The notes under the pieces: generated by a model
What the model saw: only the letters and a program-made list of their open reading frames with translations
Database searches by the model: none
Told to the model about the DNA's origin: nothing
Shown: in pieces, positions 29,581 through 38,299 of the stretch
How the letters are laid out: every line of letters begins with the position of its first letter
Position numbering within the stretch: position 1 is the stretch's first letter
Assembly: GCA_023212725.1 (NCBI GenBank)
Contig: JALBYF010000040.1
Span: forward strand, 1 to 64,000
Length of the DNA: 64,000 bases
Direction of reading: 5' to 3'
From: Tranzscheliella williamsii
Lineage: Eukaryota; Basidiomycota; Ustilaginomycetes; Ustilaginales; Ustilaginaceae
Program-made: the position numbers and the translations under genes

Positions 29581-30074
29581 CTCGGCCTGGCACCGACTAC
29601 GTCCTCGCCACCCCCTGCCTGTATATACTTTTTCGGCGACGTTCTCAACGGCTTTGTTTTGGCTACATCTCTTTGTTTGTGGTTTTATTGTTTGCTGCCT
29701 GCCAGATCCAGGCCAGACATGGCAGATGGATGCACCATTTCGCTGCCACCTGGCGAAATTGAGGCCAGAAAAGCGGCCGAGAAAAGGGCGTGGAAACTGC
29801 CCGATCCTAGAAATAAGTCAAGTGGTTACGGGTGTTTGGGTGGGATTTGTGATCGAAATCGCAGCCGCTGCGTCGCTTTGTATTCGGAGCGGAATCCAAA
29901 TTGATTTGGCGGGCGCTGGGCACGGATGCCTTACTAGGCCGAGTAAGAAGCCTACAAATGAGAAGCGTGGGCGAAAGAGAAACGGCGGTGGACGGCGACG
30001 GGACCCGCTTGACCACCACCACCATCTGCCCTCACCAGCTGCCGTCGTTGTTGCCGTTCGAGTGTGTCGCCACC
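29581..30074. other. Intergenic region calnexin / NTF2
   Basis: 494 nt holding the calnexin 3' end (AT-richer stretch with TGTATATACTTTTT around 29620-29635, plausible poly(A) signal region) and the NTF2 promoter. No other gene is visible. Confidence 0.5.
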
Positions 30075-30668
30075 ATGGAGCAGATTGCACAGCAGTTTAC
30101 CGATTTCTACTATTCGACGTTTGATGCGGACCGCAACCAGCTGTCGAACCTCTATGTAGGTGGGGGGTATTTCTGCGTTGGGGAGGGGCAGGCTACTGAC
30201 GCTGGCGAGATTGTGTGCTGCAGCGGGCGAATTCGATGCTGACGTTCGAGGGGACGCAGAGCCAGGGCGCGGCGGCGATTGTGGAGAAGCTCGCGGTATG
30301 TACAAGGCGGCGCTGATGCGGCGGGACTTGTTAACTGACATCGCCTTCTTGCGCGCACTGCAGAGCCTGCCGTTCCAAAAGGTACAGCACAAGGTCGAGA
30401 CGCGCGACGCACAGCCCACCGCCGACGGTAACAGCCTCGTGGTCCTCGTCACCGGCGTCCTCGTCGTCGACGACGGCGCCAACCCGCTCAAGTTCTCCCA
30501 GACCTTCACCCTCAACCCCGAGGCCGGCTCCTTCTACGTCTTCAACGACATCTTCCGGTACGTTTCCCGTTTCGCACCATCCCGCCGCCCACCCTGCCCG
30601 TCCCCATGCTCACACCCTCTACCCGTGCACCCGCTTTCTCGCGCCTCCACAGTCTCAACTACGGCTAA
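30075..30668 (+). CDS. NTF2: Nuclear transport factor 2 (four exons)
   Basis: Assembled from four exons: 30075-30155, 30224-30295, 30364-30557 and 30653-30668, giving 120 aa. The ATG is in a perfect CACCATGG context. The three introns (68, 68 and 95 nt) have GTAGGT, GTATGT and GTACGT donors and CAG/ACAG acceptors; all junctions keep frame. The product matches NTF2 end to end: QQFTDFYYSTFDADRNQLSN, MLTFEGTQSQGAAAIVEKL, SLPFQKVQHKVETRDAQP, FVFNDIFR-like FYVFNDIFR, and the terminal LNYG. NTF2 binds Ran-GDP and FG-nucleoporins and carries Ran-GDP into the nucleus. Intron 3 splits the penultimate Arg codon and leaves a 16-nt last exon. It is the most intron-dense gene in the window. It lies in tandem after calnexin and converges on FAR11 (213 nt). 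Confidence 0.95.
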
Positions 30669-30881
30669 ACGTCAACCCCCTCCCCCCGGTTGTAGATACC
30701 ACTCTCCCGCCACGCCATACTACCGCAATAGCGAACCGCGTACATCTATTTGCTGCGGCAGTCTCGCCGACCTTTCCTGCGCCGTGCACCACCATGGCCA
30801 CTCGGCACGCAGCGGTATGGGTGCATTTCAAAAAGGAAATCAAGGGGCATGATGCAGTAGAGGGGAAAGAGGCGGTGGGGG

Positions 30882-33800
30882 CTAGGTGCCAAAGATGTGT
30901 TCGACCTCGTCGATGCCGCCGGCCTGGGGGACGGGGAGGGGATGGTGGAGGTCATCGGAGCGGTCTGCGGGGGAGGGGGAGTGGGTGTGGGGGAGGAGGT
31001 CGAGCTGGTCGAGGTCGGCGTCGTTGGTCCAGTCGGTGAGGACGGGGCGGAGCGGGCTGCTGTCTGAATTGGAGCGGCTCTTGCGGCGGCTGGCGCGCGC
31101 GGTGGCCAGGCTGAACGGCCGCAGGGGCGAGCCGGGAGCGGCGTCGAGCGCCGAGCCTGTCGACGGCGACAGCAGCGGCGAGTGGCCCGGCGACCCCACC
31201 CGCGGCAGCGCCATGCCCGCGCCCGCCGAGGGCGACAGGACCCCGGACGTCAGATACCGCATCTCCTTGGGCGAAAGATGCTCCCAGTCGTTGCGGTTCT
31301 CGTCGCGCCCGCCCTCCTCCTCGGCCTCGGCAGACGCTCCGCCGCTCCCATCCAGCGAGTGGTCGACGCTCGACGCGTCCGAGTCGGCCATGTCCCCATC
31401 ACCCAGGATCTCGCCCAACCGCGCCCACGCCGTCGACGAGCCCTGCTGCGTCAGGCCCCACTTGCCCGAACTCCACCCCGAGCCGACGCCCGAGTCGCTC
31501 ATGTCGCCATCCAACCGCTGCTCATCCGACGGGTAGTAAACGTTCTCGCCAAACACTTCGCCCAGGACGTCCTCGTACGTGTCAAGGTAGCCCTCCACCA
31601 CGTCGTCTGGGATGTATCCACCCGGAGCCGACGTCTGCTGGGTGCGGCGCAGCGGCGGCAAGACATCGCTTTCGAAGAACGATGGCCCGCCTGTCCGTGT
31701 CGGCGACAGCATGGCCGGATGGGGCGCTTGTTCGCCGCTTGCCTCGTTGCCGTCACCCTGTTGCGTCTGCATCTGCGGATGCTGCTGGTGGCGAGAACTC
31801 GGTTGCGCCTGCGCGTGCTGCGCATCCATCTCGTGCTCGGCCCGGTCTGCGGTACTGATCGAACGCCGATGCGCGTGGCCTTCGCCGGAACCGTGCCCCG
31901 TGCCACCAGCACCTTGCGGAGAGCCGAACCTGGTATGGTTGTAAAACTTGACCAGCGATCGTAGCGCCTGTTCCTGCGGCAGCGAGTCCTCCACGTCGGC
32001 TTCAACGTCGGAACCGCTCAGCCACTCGTCTCGTAGATCGGGTCGACAGTTGAGATAGATGCTGGTGATGACCCGCATGTTGCTCTGTCGCCACTTGCGT
32101 CCGCAGAATGGGATTTGGCTCTTGATCACCTTGAGGACGTACAGCTCCAGCCCAGAGTGAGGTACCTTGAGCGATCGCTTAAGGATCGCGGAGCTCTTGT
32201 ATTGAACCAGCAGCAGGATTCGATGCACTTTGCGCTTCGTCAGCTTCTGCAATATCCTGGTAAAGTTGATCGACGAGAAAAAGTTCCGCCACGAGTAGTC
32301 GCTGACGATCTCCACCTCGGTACCGTCCGGAAGGGTGGTCAATCTGCCGGGCGGAGGCGACGTCGTACCAGGATTGATGGTGGCGGGGCCGATAATGTTA
32401 TGCCGCGACAGGAGAGAGTCCTCGGCGCGTAGGCCTCTGCCTTCCCTTCCATCGTTCAGGTAACAATAGTTGAAAAAGCGGAAGTTGTCTGCCTCGTTCT
32501 TGGTTTTGACGCTGTGCGCAATCTCCTGTAGACCAAAGATCTTGAGAATGAGAAGAAGAACGTTGCTGTCGACGAGAACTTGCGACAGGTAGTTGAATTT
32601 CATTACATGGCTTGCCTTGAACCATTTCAAGCAGAGCAAAAGGATAGCCGAGACCGCCTTGGTGAGAATCTCACGATGGCGGGCAACGTCGACATCTTCC
32701 AGCGTCGGCGGCGGCGCTTCATCGAGGGCGGCACCTTCGGCAATGGCGGCAGCATGGGCCGAGTTGGTGTTGATCGACGTCACCGTGGCCAGAAGCAGTT
32801 TGAGCAGCACAATCACGGAGGATTGCAGCTGGGGCAGGACGGCTCGATAAAGGAGATCCACTCGTTGCAAGCGCCGCACATCGGCTCGCTTTTGCATCAA
32901 GCGATCCAGCAGTTCGGAATGGCGTGATGTGTCGAGGACGGCAAGCATGTGATCGCCCTGAACAGCACGAAGCTCCGCCTCGATATCCTCTTCGATCTCG
33001 AGAAGATGTTCGTATGTGGCCTCTCGTTTCACCTTGAAGGACTGGCCAGAGGCTCCGCGGGGAGGAAAGGCTTCGGTGCTGGTGGGGCTGCGGCTGCCTT
33101 GGGAAGACGAAGCAGTGTGAGCAAACCCGCCTCCAGCACCTGCCTTGCCAGTCGGGTCGCGTACTCCCAACCCAATACGGGTACCGTGGATAGTGCTACC
33201 GACGCCGCTTTCGTCTTGTATACACTGGTCTCGGATCCTCCAAGTCTGCCAGAGTTCGAGACTGACGTGCATGTGCTCTTTGAAAAGGCTAGAGGCTTCG
33301 TCGATGCTGTGGGGCACGAAGCGAGGTCCTTGTACCGCTCGGCTGTAGGGAAAGATGAAAGGCCTGGTCTGGTCCGTCTGATACTTGGCCTTGTTCGGCT
33401 TGGGCGAAGGAGGAGGTGAAGGGGCGGGCGTACCTGGTGTCATGCCGTTAGGCCCTTGCTGGGGGCCACCAGGATGAACTCGACCGTCAGGGCCGTCTAG
33501 GTGGCTGCTGAAGGGCTTGCGTGGGGGGATAGGCTGTACGGCGCTGGCGAGCTTGTCCAGCGGCAGATTCTCGGTCTGCTGCCTAGAAGCGTCGTAAGTG
33601 GGATACTTGACAGAAATCTCGTGCTGAAAATTGCGAAAGTCGAGGGGATTGGCTTTGAGCACGTTGCGTTTGGTGGACTTGTCGATGGGGCCGAGGCCTT
33701 CGATCTCTCTAGCGAGAAGTTTGCACCGCTTAAGTTCCCGCACGCCACCCAAACAAGAGAGGAGGGATTTCCAGAGGAGGAGCAAAAGCTTCTTGACTGG

Positions 33801-34901
33801 ATATCCCTTGGCACTCTTCTCTCTGAGGGAAGCTACGAGGCCGAACAAGTAGATGGGAAGCGGAGGGTCTAGACTCATGAGCTCGTCGCCCCACTCCTCC
33901 TCGCCACGGGAGGCTTCGAGGAGAGAGTAGAGCTGGGCAAAGTGCAATGCCAGCTCGAGGTTGATCTCGTCGAGGTACTCCAGTTTAGCTTCGGGTGTGA
34001 GGAGGGGAGCATTAGCAGGACCGTGCTGACCCGAGCTGGAAGGATCGGTAGAGGGAATGTGATCGGGAAGTGAGCTGAGATAGTCATGCTTCCAACTGGC
34101 ATGCTTGATGGCCGAGTAGATCTCGCCGAGGCCGCCAAGGCTACGGACCATACGTGCATTCTCGATGAGCCAATGGAGCTGATGCTCTGGTCCAGCGGTA
34201 TCGGCAAAAGCGCCCTGTAGCAGATAGAGGAGCGCTCGCGAGGCTCGAAAGCGTGTCTCTGGGTCGCGTACCTCCAAGGTGGAGAGAAGAGACTGGAAGG
34301 TGCGGCGACGGACCGAAGTAGGCAAGCAAGTCCATTCGCCGATGATGGATCCGCTACGTTTTCTTCGGACCTTGGGAGCAGCGGGGTCGGTGGCGGCAGC
34401 GTTGGCATCCAGGCCAAGACCGAGGCCGAGACCCAGAGCGCCTCCATCTTCTGGCAGCTCTCCTGGATCTGCTTGGTCGGTAGCGGCGGCGGCAAGATCA
34501 GCTGAATCTGCGCCTGCATCATTGGATTCTGTGGTGTGGGAAAGGCCACCGCTCCGGACATGAGGTGGAAGGGAGCACCACTCTTCCCAGGCGGCTCTAT
34601 TCTCTGCCGTCTGAGGAACTTCGACGTACGAGTAAAACTCGTCTATCTCTTCGCGGAGATTATCAGCATCGGCGTCGACGGGAAAGTCATACTTGCGAGG
34701 CTTGGGTTTGTTGAAATGGACGAGATGACGCAGCTGGCCCAAGGTGACCGAGTCGAGGGGGCCGTTCTGCTGCTGTTCTTGTTGCGACTGTGATGATTCT
34801 GACTGCTGTTGCGACTGTTGCTGTTCGTCTGACAGCTGTTGGGGACTGCCACTGGGGTCTTGCTGATGCAACCGCTCTTGTGTCTGGTCCTGGTCATCCA
34901 T
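30882..34901 (-). CDS. FAR11: Far11/STRIP1-type STRIPAK scaffold
   Basis: The ATG at 34901 gives 1339 aa. The frame stays open for about 650 nt further upstream but contains no ATG before an in-frame stop near 35557, so a spliced 5' exon is possible. N-terminus: Gln-rich, then the N1221 domain from about residue 55 (LRHLVHFNKPKPRKYDFPVD, EEIDEFYSYVEVP). The Far11/STRP C-terminal domain (DUF3402) starts near 517 (RPFIFPYSRAVQGPRFVPHS) and runs to about 985 (KWRQSNMRVITSIYLNCRPD). The last 350 residues are disordered, with Ser/Gly/Asp-rich stretches. Far11 is a core scaffold of the STRIPAK phosphatase-kinase complex that controls cell fusion, hyphal growth and TORC2/septation signalling at ER and nuclear envelope membranes. 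Composition near the stop switches from G-rich to C-rich on the coding strand. Confidence 0.9.
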   Translation of the reverse strand: MDDQDQTQERLHQQDPSGSPQQLSDEQQQSQQQSESSQSQQEQQQNGPLDSVTLGQLRHLVHFNKPKPRKYDFPVDADADNLREEIDEFYSYVEVPQTAENRAAWEEWCSLPPHVRSGGLSHTTESNDAGADSADLAAAATDQADPGELPEDGGALGLGLGLGLDANAAATDPAAPKVRRKRSGSIIGEWTCLPTSVRRRTFQSLLSTLEVRDPETRFRASRALLYLLQGAFADTAGPEHQLHWLIENARMVRSLGGLGEIYSAIKHASWKHDYLSSLPDHIPSTDPSSSGQHGPANAPLLTPEAKLEYLDEINLELALHFAQLYSLLEASRGEEEWGDELMSLDPPLPIYLFGLVASLREKSAKGYPVKKLLLLLWKSLLSCLGGVRELKRCKLLAREIEGLGPIDKSTKRNVLKANPLDFRNFQHEISVKYPTYDASRQQTENLPLDKLASAVQPIPPRKPFSSHLDGPDGRVHPGGPQQGPNGMTPGTPAPSPPPSPKPNKAKYQTDQTRPFIFPYSRAVQGPRFVPHSIDEASSLFKEHMHVSLELWQTWRIRDQCIQDESGVGSTIHGTRIGLGVRDPTGKAGAGGGFAHTASSSQGSRSPTSTEAFPPRGASGQSFKVKREATYEHLLEIEEDIEAELRAVQGDHMLAVLDTSRHSELLDRLMQKRADVRRLQRVDLLYRAVLPQLQSSVIVLLKLLLATVTSINTNSAHAAAIAEGAALDEAPPPTLEDVDVARHREILTKAVSAILLLCLKWFKASHVMKFNYLSQVLVDSNVLLLILKIFGLQEIAHSVKTKNEADNFRFFNYCYLNDGREGRGLRAEDSLLSRHNIIGPATINPGTTSPPPGRLTTLPDGTEVEIVSDYSWRNFFSSINFTRILQKLTKRKVHRILLLVQYKSSAILKRSLKVPHSGLELYVLKVIKSQIPFCGRKWRQSNMRVITSIYLNCRPDLRDEWLSGSDVEADVEDSLPQEQALRSLVKFYNHTRFGSPQGAGGTGHGSGEGHAHRRSISTADRAEHEMDAQHAQAQPSSRHQQHPQMQTQQGDGNEASGEQAPHPAMLSPTRTGGPSFFESDVLPPLRRTQQTSAPGGYIPDDVVEGYLDTYEDVLGEVFGENVYYPSDEQRLDGDMSDSGVGSGWSSGKWGLTQQGSSTAWARLGEILGDGDMADSDASSVDHSLDGSGGASAEAEEEGGRDENRNDWEHLSPKEMRYLTSGVLSPSAGAGMALPRVGSPGHSPLLSPSTGSALDAAPGSPLRPFSLATARASRRKSRSNSDSSPLRPVLTDWTNDADLDQLDLLPHTHSPSPADRSDDLHHPLPVPQAGGIDEVEHIFGT

Positions 34902-36463
34902 GGTTTCGGTACGGCTCTGCTCAGCCTGAAGAGCCGTAAGGCTGTCTCGTTGAGGGACAAGAGAAGACTGACCGCGGTCGGTGTGGGGTGCGAAGCTGAG
35001 CGGGGCGCCTGTCCCTGGATTGGTGTCTGTGTATGCAGATAGGTCGACGCTGGAGACAGGAGGGTCGTACTGGCTACGCAGCGAAGCGGGAAGGGCAGCT
35101 GGAGCTGATTGGGAAAGTGTGTTGGCGGCGGTGTCGAGGTCGACGTGCTGTCCCGAGCCCAGCTGAAAGAGTACTTGCCTCAGCGCGGGATTCTCGCCCG
35201 TGCTTACGACGTGATGCAGCAGCGAGCGCTCCGAAGGGTCAGATGGCAACTGCGCTCGAAACTGCCCGGGAGGAGAGGCAGAAGCAGAGGCAGAGGCAGA
35301 GGCAGAGGTGGCAGTGAGGTCGATGCGGCAATGGAGGGCGTCTTGCAGATTGGCGCTCTGCGTCCTGCGTCGTCGCGTGGGGATATTGAGTGGGTTAGAT
35401 TGAGGCTGAATGATGTGCCATTGACCCTGGCGCTGTGATGAAAGCGCACCAGCAGAGAAAAGGGGGAAGAGAGAAAGGAGAAAGGAGAAGGGAGGGGATT
35501 TGCCTCCAAGTCGACGTGGTGGACGGCAGTGAAGGCGAATGGGATAGCAGCTGGATTACAAGAGTGACGGCCTGCTTGCCAACGAGAAGGTGCACCGATG
35601 CGCCATCAAGAGATCAAAGGCTTTGCCATCGACATCGTCTAAGCAGAGCATTAAATCACACCGCTCATAGTAATCGGTGTTGGTCTTTGCGCGCAGGCGA
35701 AACAACCTAACAGCGTTTCGTAATTTCCGATCTCGATACTGATCTGCTTCTTTCCCGATCTGAAATCTCGTCGGAAGCTCGGCCTGCGCTCTTCCATCAT
35801 TCATCATATCATATGCCGGCAATGAATCACAAATATCAGAGGAATGAATATGGAAAATGTCCAAAACAGAGGCCATCCAATCCTGCTTCACATCCACTCG
35901 CAACGAAGGCAAACACTGGCAGCGACAAGGCAACGGCAGCCGGCAGCGGTGACCGTACGGAGGGGAATCGACCTGGTGTTGAGTCTGCATCTTCTTAAAG
36001 TGATGCCTGCTGCCTTGCTTGCTTCCGAACTTCCGCTCTGCTTGTCGATCTGGCAGCCCGCGAGACCCCGACTTGCCGCTGGATGCTGCCGGCTAAGCAA
36101 ATCATCGATCAGACTCTTCGGTCCACTGTCACTCTCGCCGTCGGCTTCAGAATCTTCCGTATAGCCAACCTGTTCCCTCCATTCCTCCCATCCGCCAGCC
36201 CTCATCACTACCGCCACCACGCAGATCCAGTCGACACAGTCGATCCGGTTCCACCGTCCACACTGCAACGCTGCTGAAGGACGAGGGGTGCGCCATCGCT
36301 GACACAACGGCTACTATCGAACCAAGCAGGAGACTCGCTGCCGCGCTCTGCCCATACCGAGATTGAAAGGTAGAACAGCAGGGCCATCTGCGCATCTTGG
36401 GCACATTGGCCACCGCCGTACGTCAGTCGAGCCGTCCATCGCACTATAAGCACTAGTATCGCA
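34902..36463. other. Upstream region of FAR11 and of the MFS gene
   Basis: 1562 nt. The half next to FAR11 is open in the FAR11 frame (34902 to about 35555) and reads like protein, including SANLQDALHCRIDL and ERSLLHHVVSTGENPALRQV, which resemble ankyrin-type helices. A minus-strand 144-codon ATG frame at 35556-35990 could supply a 5' exon: a GTAATC donor at 35559 and a CAG acceptor before 35364 would join it in phase. The remainder (about 36000-36463) looks like promoter for the transporter. Confidence 0.4.
35277..35306. repeat. Hexanucleotide repeat (GGCAGA)5
   Basis: Five 6-nt units, one with a single mismatch. In the open minus-strand frame upstream of FAR11 this encodes alternating Ser-Ala, consistent with a disordered linker if the region is translated. 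Confidence 0.7.
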
Positions 36464-38101
36464 ATGGATACGCCAGCGCCATCCACCCAGCGCACCAGTA
36501 TGTCGGCCTCTCTGCCCACCACTACCGCGCCAGCGTCGCCTGAGCCCACCTTGGCCACCCAGCCCGTGTCTGACGTGGAGAAGGGTCTCGTCTCGCCTCG
36601 TTCGAGGTTGAAGCAGGAGCAGGATCAAGAGCAGGAGTGCAGAGATCTACCTTGCAGCACCCCGCCAATAGCACCCACCGCGGAACCAACACCGCTCAAC
36701 GCCGACCCCAACCAGGTTCTCTTTACCCAAGACGACGCCGAGAATCCGCTCAACTGGTCCACATCCCGCAAAGTCATCCTCTTGGCCGTCGTGTCCACCT
36801 GCGCGTTCGTAGTAACCTGCACGTCGTCGATCATCAGCAATGCGTACGATGGCATCCAGGCCGAGTTTGGCGTTTCCCGCGAGGTTGCCATCCTCGGCCT
36901 CTCGCTCTTTGTCATCGGCCTCGGCATCGGCCCCATGCTGCTCGGTCCGCTCTCCGAGTTCTATGGCCGCCGGCCCGTCTACCTTGTCTCGTACACCGCC
37001 TTTGTCCTGCTCGGTCTGCCCGTCTCGTTTGCCAACAACTTTGCCGTCTTTCTCATCTTCCGCTTCCTCACCGGCTTCTGTGGCTCTGCCTTTCTCAGTG
37101 TTGCCGGTGGCACGGTCGCCGACGTTTTTGCTGCCAAGGACATTTTTGTTCCCATGGCGGTCTACACCAACGGTCCCTTTCTCGGGCCTGTGTTTGGCCC
37201 GCTGCTGAGCGGCTTTATCAACCAAAACACCAACTGGCGCTGGACGTTTTGGCTGATCAACATCTGGTCTGCCATGATGCTTGTCGTGCTGGTCTTGTGT
37301 GCGCCCGAGTCCTACGCGCCCGTCCTGCTGGCCAACAAGGCGCGGCGCTTGCGCAGGCAGACGGCCAACACGCTCCTCTTCGCCGAGCACGAGCGCATCG
37401 TCAGCCAAAAGTCCCTCGCCCGCACCATTCTCACCTCGTCGACGCGGCCTTTCCAGCTGCTGCTCAACGAGTTTATGCTCACTCTGCTCTGTCTCTGGTC
37501 GGCGCTGCTGCTCGGCATTCTCTACCTGCTCTTTATTGCCTTTCCCATTGTCTTTGCCCAGCATGGCTTTGATTTGCAGATGGTGGGGCTCAGCTTTATC
37601 GGCATTGGCGTCGGCATGATGTTGGCTGTGGCGTCGATGCCGCTTTGGGCGCGCCACTACACGCGGCTTGTGGTCGGGCGGGGTGGCGGGGTGGCGGAGC
37701 CCGAGTTTCGGCTGCCCGTGGGGATGGCCGGCGCGGTCTGCATGCCTGTTGGGATGTTCTGGTTTGCGTTTACCTCGTATCCGGGCGTCCACTGGGCGGT
37801 GCCTATTGTCGGCACGGTCGGCATCGGCCTCGGGATCAGCTACATCTACGTCTCGGTCTTCACCTACACCGCCCACGCCTACCGCCCCGTCGCCGCCAGC
37901 GCCATGGCCGCCAACTCGTTCTGCCGCAGCTCCTGGGCCGCCGCCTTTCCCCTCTTCGCCAAACCCATGTACTCCACCCTCGGCACCGTACCCGCCACCG
38001 CCCTCCTCGCCGCCCTCAACGTCCTCATGCTCCCCCTCCCCTTCCTCTTCTACATCTACGGCCCCCGCATCCGCGCGCGCAGCAAATTCACCCTCTCCTA
38101 G
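36464..38101 (+). CDS. MFS drug/polyamine-type transporter (DHA1)
   Basis: Single exon, 545 aa. A hydrophilic N-terminus of about 100 residues ends with DDAENPLNWSTSRKVILL, the signature of fungal DHA1 (Tpo1/Flr1-like) carriers. Twelve hydrophobic segments follow. Motif A appears as GPLSEFYGRRPVYL between helices 2 and 3, and GPVFGPLLSGFI with WRWTFWLINIW marks helices 5-6. The substrate cannot be read from sequence; relatives export polyamines, azoles or other toxic organics from the plasma membrane. The gene stands alone, not in a metabolite cluster. C-ending codons dominate the last 300 nt. It converges on the seven-helix gene with 198 nt between stops. Confidence 0.9.
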   Translation: MDTPAPSTQRTSMSASLPTTTAPASPEPTLATQPVSDVEKGLVSPRSRLKQEQDQEQECRDLPCSTPPIAPTAEPTPLNADPNQVLFTQDDAENPLNWSTSRKVILLAVVSTCAFVVTCTSSIISNAYDGIQAEFGVSREVAILGLSLFVIGLGIGPMLLGPLSEFYGRRPVYLVSYTAFVLLGLPVSFANNFAVFLIFRFLTGFCGSAFLSVAGGTVADVFAAKDIFVPMAVYTNGPFLGPVFGPLLSGFINQNTNWRWTFWLINIWSAMMLVVLVLCAPESYAPVLLANKARRLRRQTANTLLFAEHERIVSQKSLARTILTSSTRPFQLLLNEFMLTLLCLWSALLLGILYLLFIAFPIVFAQHGFDLQMVGLSFIGIGVGMMLAVASMPLWARHYTRLVVGRGGGVAEPEFRLPVGMAGAVCMPVGMFWFAFTSYPGVHWAVPIVGTVGIGLGISYIYVSVFTYTAHAYRPVAASAMAANSFCRSSWAAAFPLFAKPMYSTLGTVPATALLAALNVLMLPLPFLFYIYGPRIRARSKFTLS

Positions 38102-38299
38102 CCCGCCACACCATTCTCCTCCCTGTACAATGACACATCAGCCTTTGCTAATCACATTCTACCCCCTCGGCCGAGTACTAGCCCTCGCCATGCGGCAGGC
38201 TGGACGCACACAGCTCGCGCGAACAAAAGAGGGATGGATTCGGTAGGAAGCCGGTAGTGCGTGTAAATACAGGTAGGAAGGGGCAGGGGGAAAGGGAGA

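Noticed and set aside
36647..37876. 409-aa minus-strand frame
   Set aside because: Antisense shadow of the MFS gene; strongly charged with no motif.
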